Below, piece after piece: positions 61,601 to 64,000 of a stretch of DNA of 64,000 bases; position 1 is the stretch's first letter; every line of letters starts with the position of its first letter. Under the pieces are notes generated by a model. That model ran no database searches and was not told where the DNA came from. It worked only from the letters and a program-made list of their open reading frames with translations. The position numbers and the translations under genes are program-made. The DNA comes from Sediminivirga luteola. Lineage in GTDB: Bacteria > Actinomycetota > Actinomycetes > Actinomycetales > Brevibacteriaceae. The stretch lies in assembly GCF_014639315.1 (NCBI RefSeq), contig NZ_BMFY01000003.1, positions 280,040 through 344,039 of the forward strand, read 5' to 3'.

Positions 61601-62232
61601 GCGGGCCCGGCCCGGAAGCGGCAGGGGCCGCCACGGACATGACGGCGCAGACCACGGCGCAAACCGAGGCGCTCATTGTCATCGACGTGCAGGACGCCTT
61701 CGACGAAGCCGGGTTCTGGGGTCCGACGACGAACCCGGAGGCGGAGGCACGCATCGGCGATCTGCTCTCGCATTGGCGGCAGACCAGGCGCGGGCCCGTC
61801 GTGGTCGTGCGGCACGACTCGCTCAATCCCGCCTCGCCGCTGCATCCGGATCATCCCGGCAGCCGGCTGAAGTCCTTCGTCGATGCCCAGGCTGCCGATC
61901 TGCTGATCGCCAAGGACGTCAACTCGTCCTTCCTGGGCCGCCCGGACCTGCACGCCTGGCTGCAGGGCGAGGGGATCGGAGCGATCGTGCTGTGCGGCAT
62001 CCAGACGAACATGTGCGTCGAGACCACCGCGCGGATGGGCGGCAACCTGGGATACCAGGTGACCGTGGCGCTGGACGCGACGCGGACTTTCGACGCCACC
62101 GCGCATGTGCCCGGGACCGGCGACGTGACGGTGCCCGCAGCCGAGCTCATGCGGGTGACCGCCGTGAACCTGGCTTCGGACGGCTTCGCACGGGTCCGGT
62201 CGACCGCGGAGATCCTCGGCGCGCGCAGCTGA
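61597..62232 (+). CDS. Isochorismatase-like cysteine hydrolase
   Basis: A 211-residue hydrolase of the nicotinamidase/isochorismatase fold. The catalytic Asp is in LIVIDVQDAF (about 26-35), Lys in LIAKDVNSSF (about 103-112) and Cys in CGIQTNMCVETTARMG (about 134-149). An N-terminal tail of about 24 residues rich in Ala/Thr/Gly is not seen in the family core. Coupling to the nitrilase-type gene suggests two steps of one amide or nitrogen-compound degradation route. Confidence 0.88.
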   Translation: MSGPGPEAAGAATDMTAQTTAQTEALIVIDVQDAFDEAGFWGPTTNPEAEARIGDLLSHWRQTRRGPVVVVRHDSLNPASPLHPDHPGSRLKSFVDAQAADLLIAKDVNSSFLGRPDLHAWLQGEGIGAIVLCGIQTNMCVETTARMGGNLGYQVTVALDATRTFDATAHVPGTGDVTVPAAELMRVTAVNLASDGFARVRSTAEILGARS

Positions 62233-62286
62233 CGTCTCGTCCACGCCACCGACGCCCCGCGGGTCCGCACCGGGTCGCCGGAGGCT

Positions 62287-63018
62287 CTAACCCGCCGGGA
62301 CGATGAGGCAGCCGCAGTCCTCGCACTCGAACACCTGATCCTCGGGCAGGGCGGCGAGGGTGCGCAGGTCGACTTCGCTGAGCAGCCGGCCGCAGCCGGG
62401 GCAGCCGGAGCCCTCCTGCTGGGCGGCGCCGACGCCACCGGCATCGACGACCTGCTGGTAGGCCCGCAGCACGGGAGCCGGGATCTGGGCGGCGAGCCTG
62501 GTGCGCAGCTCCGTCAGCTCCGCGATCTCCTTCTCCACCGCCTCCAGCGCCTGCCCGCGCGCCGCGGCGGCAGCCTTGCCGTCACGGGCGACCTCCTCGG
62601 CCTCGGCCTTCAGCTCGGCGATCTCCGCGTCCAGGCGCTCCTTGCGGTCGAGCAGATCCAGTTCGGCCTCCTCGGCGCTCTCCAGCCGTGCCTTCAGGCC
62701 GTCGATCTCCTCCTGCAGGGTGATCAGATCCCGGGAGGTGAGCCCCTCGCCGCTGTTCAGCCGGGAGGTGTCGCCCGCGATGCGGGAGGACAGCGCGGCG
62801 ACATCGGTCTCCGCGCCCTGCACCTCCACCGCTAGGCGTTTCTGCTCCTCGGCGAGTTCTCCGTGCCTGCGGCCGAGTTCCCGGTGCCGCACCACCAGCT
62901 CGTCGAGGCGCTGCTGCTCCGGCAGCGTCTCCTTGCGGTGCCGGGCGGTGCGCAGCTGACGATCCGCATCGGCTAAGTCCAGCAGAGTGCGCCGCTGGGC
63001 GGCGGGAAGGGTGGGCAT
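62287..63018 (-). CDS. Coiled-coil protein with C4 zinc ribbon (CT398-like)
   Basis: A 243-residue protein. A long Glu/Leu/Arg/Ala-rich coiled coil spans about 5-175, and a C4 zinc ribbon at about 200-236 reads CPGCGRLLSEVDL then CEDCGCLIVPAG. Homologues in actinobacteria usually lie beside the Nif3-like gene, as here, and their function is unknown. It begins 16 bases after the Nif3-like gene's stop on the same strand. Confidence 0.88.
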   Translation of the reverse strand: MPTLPAAQRRTLLDLADADRQLRTARHRKETLPEQQRLDELVVRHRELGRRHGELAEEQKRLAVEVQGAETDVAALSSRIAGDTSRLNSGEGLTSRDLITLQEEIDGLKARLESAEEAELDLLDRKERLDAEIAELKAEAEEVARDGKAAAAARGQALEAVEKEIAELTELRTRLAAQIPAPVLRAYQQVVDAGGVGAAQQEGSGCPGCGRLLSEVDLRTLAALPEDQVFECEDCGCLIVPAG

Positions 63019-63033
63019 GAGTGCTCCCGTCGG

Positions 63034-63942
63034 TTAGGTGTTCTGGTGGACCCGGAAGGCCCACGGGTCGCTGGAGGCTTCCGAGACCACGGTCTCCACC
63101 TCGAATCCCTGTGCCTGCAACTGCCGGTGGAGCTGCTGCGCCGCACGCGGGAGCCAGATGCTCTCGCTGGCCCAGTGCGCGGTGTCGATGAGGGCCGGCC
63201 GGCCGCCGTGCGGGCGCCTGGCCGCGGTGTCGAGGGCCTCGGCGGCCGGGTGGTGCCGCAGGTCGGAGGTGAGGTAGACATCGGCGTCCGTTCCCCGGAC
63301 CAGCCCGAACAGGCTGTCGCCGGCCCCGGAGCACACCGCCACCCTGCGCACCGGCAGCTCGGGATCCCCGGCGACCCGCAGGCCCTGCACCGTTGCCGGC
63401 AGCGCGTCCGCGGCGGCCTCGGCGAAGGCACGCAGCGTCGTGGTCGCGGGGAGATCGCCGATCCGCCCGATGCCGGTGCCCGGTTCCGGTGCTCCCGGGT
63501 CTTCCAGCGGGCGGGCGTCCCGGACGCCGAGCGCCTCGATCAGGACGTCGTTCACCCCGCCGACGGCCGCATCGGCGTTGGTGTGCGCGTTGTACTGGGC
63601 GATGCCGTGGCGGATCAGCGTGGTGAGCTGCCCGCCCTTGAGGGTGTCTGCGGCCACGCTGGTCACGCCGCGCAGCAGCAGCGGGTGATGGGTGAAGAGC
63701 AGATCGGCCCGCAGCCGGATAGCCTCATCGATCGTCGCATCGCAGGGATCGAGCGCCAGCAGGATCCGCCGGACCGGTTGCTCGCGGTCACCCGCCGCCA
63801 GACCCACCACATCCCAGTCCTGGGCGAGTTCGGGCGGCCACAGCGCCTCGGCGGCGGCGATGACGTCGGTGAGGCGCGGCGTGGCGGCACCGGGGCTCGT
63901 TCCGGGCGCTTTCGAGGTCTCGGTCGTGGCGTGCGGTCCCAT
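63034..63942 (-). CDS. Nif3-like dinuclear metal center hexameric protein
   Basis: A 302-residue DUF34/NIF3 family protein that forms a toroidal hexamer with two bound metals. Metal ligands are in DLLFTHHPLLLRG (about 82-94) and a downstream D/H set (VYLTSDLRHHPAAEA near 221-235). The function of the family is unsettled; GTP cyclohydrolase-related roles have been proposed. The ATG at 63942 is preferred; a TTG at 63951 is an alternative. The downstream zinc-ribbon gene makes a conserved pair. The last 58 bases of the window hold no recognisable gene. Confidence 0.9.
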   Translation of the reverse strand: MGPHATTETSKAPGTSPGAATPRLTDVIAAAEALWPPELAQDWDVVGLAAGDREQPVRRILLALDPCDATIDEAIRLRADLLFTHHPLLLRGVTSVAADTLKGGQLTTLIRHGIAQYNAHTNADAAVGGVNDVLIEALGVRDARPLEDPGAPEPGTGIGRIGDLPATTTLRAFAEAAADALPATVQGLRVAGDPELPVRRVAVCSGAGDSLFGLVRGTDADVYLTSDLRHHPAAEALDTAARRPHGGRPALIDTAHWASESIWLPRAAQQLHRQLQAQGFEVETVVSEASSDPWAFRVHQNT

Positions 63943-64000
63943 GATGCTCAAGCCTATATGGGCTCTTCGGACTTCTGGTGGGGAGCGGGACTCGCGGCGT

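Noticed and set aside
1..64000. CRISPR array or prophage
   Set aside because: No regularly spaced repeats, no cas genes, and no integrase or phage structural genes are seen. The three tRNAs have no att-like direct repeats nearby.

Overview
The window is a gene-dense, high-GC stretch of an actinobacterial chromosome, probably from the order Micrococcales. Three things point there: a mycothiol gene (mshC), a complete Pup-proteasome locus (arc, dop, pup, prcB, prcA, pafA), and a discrete FAS II cluster (fasR-like, fabD, fabH, acpP, fabF) next to a homodimeric-type aceE. The genus cannot be fixed from the sequence. Several genes have a TANNNT -10 box only 6-9 bases before the start codon, as expected for leaderless transcripts.

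Layout. 0.0-8.2 kb is the usual actinobacterial run mshC, PAC2, HAD, RecB-like nuclease, site-2 protease, trmI, arc. 8.2-14.2 kb is a TAXI-type TRAP transporter operon, a TPP-dependent oxidase-like enzyme and a small membrane protein, lying between arc and dop, which are usually neighbours. 14.2-20.5 kb holds dop, pup, prcB, prcA, pafA and two FKBP isomerases. 20.7-25.0 kb holds a two-component system, a kinase-like companion and a divergent LPXTG-anchored surface protein. 25.7-36.8 kb holds DNA-damage mutagenesis genes arranged unusually: the ImuB C-terminal part with dnaE2 at one site, and imuA' with the ImuB N-terminal part about 9 kb further on. Each site has its own LexA-type SOS box. Between them lie a DUF222/HNH nuclease, a YbaK-like deacylase, zinc-free L31, a pyridoxal kinase-like enzyme and TrmL. 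36.8-45.5 kb is mixed housekeeping, including a guanidine-III riboswitch in front of a paired SMR exporter, a CAU tRNA, a degenerate EAL-DICT protein, GluQRS, a glycosyltransferase with a DMT permease, and tRNA-Asn. 45.6-50 kb holds a sodium:solute symporter with an amidohydrolase, a small membrane protein and DUF3145. 50-58 kb is the FAS II cluster and aceE. 58-64 kb holds DUF3052, a peroxiredoxin, a HIT protein, a PIG-L deacetylase, tRNA-Pro, a nitrilase-type hydrolase with an isochorismatase-like hydrolase, a coiled-coil zinc-ribbon protein and a Nif3-like protein.

The strongest candidate for something undescribed is the split ImuB mutasome. The two halves of one Y-family-like protein are encoded by separate, apparently intact, LexA-boxed transcription units, in an order that a simple insertion cannot explain. 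Other points of interest are an Mpa/ARC ATPase without the usual C-terminal Tyr-Leu despite the presence of prcBA, the transporter island inside the proteasome locus, and a single in-frame TAG separating the ImuB C-terminal part from DnaE2.
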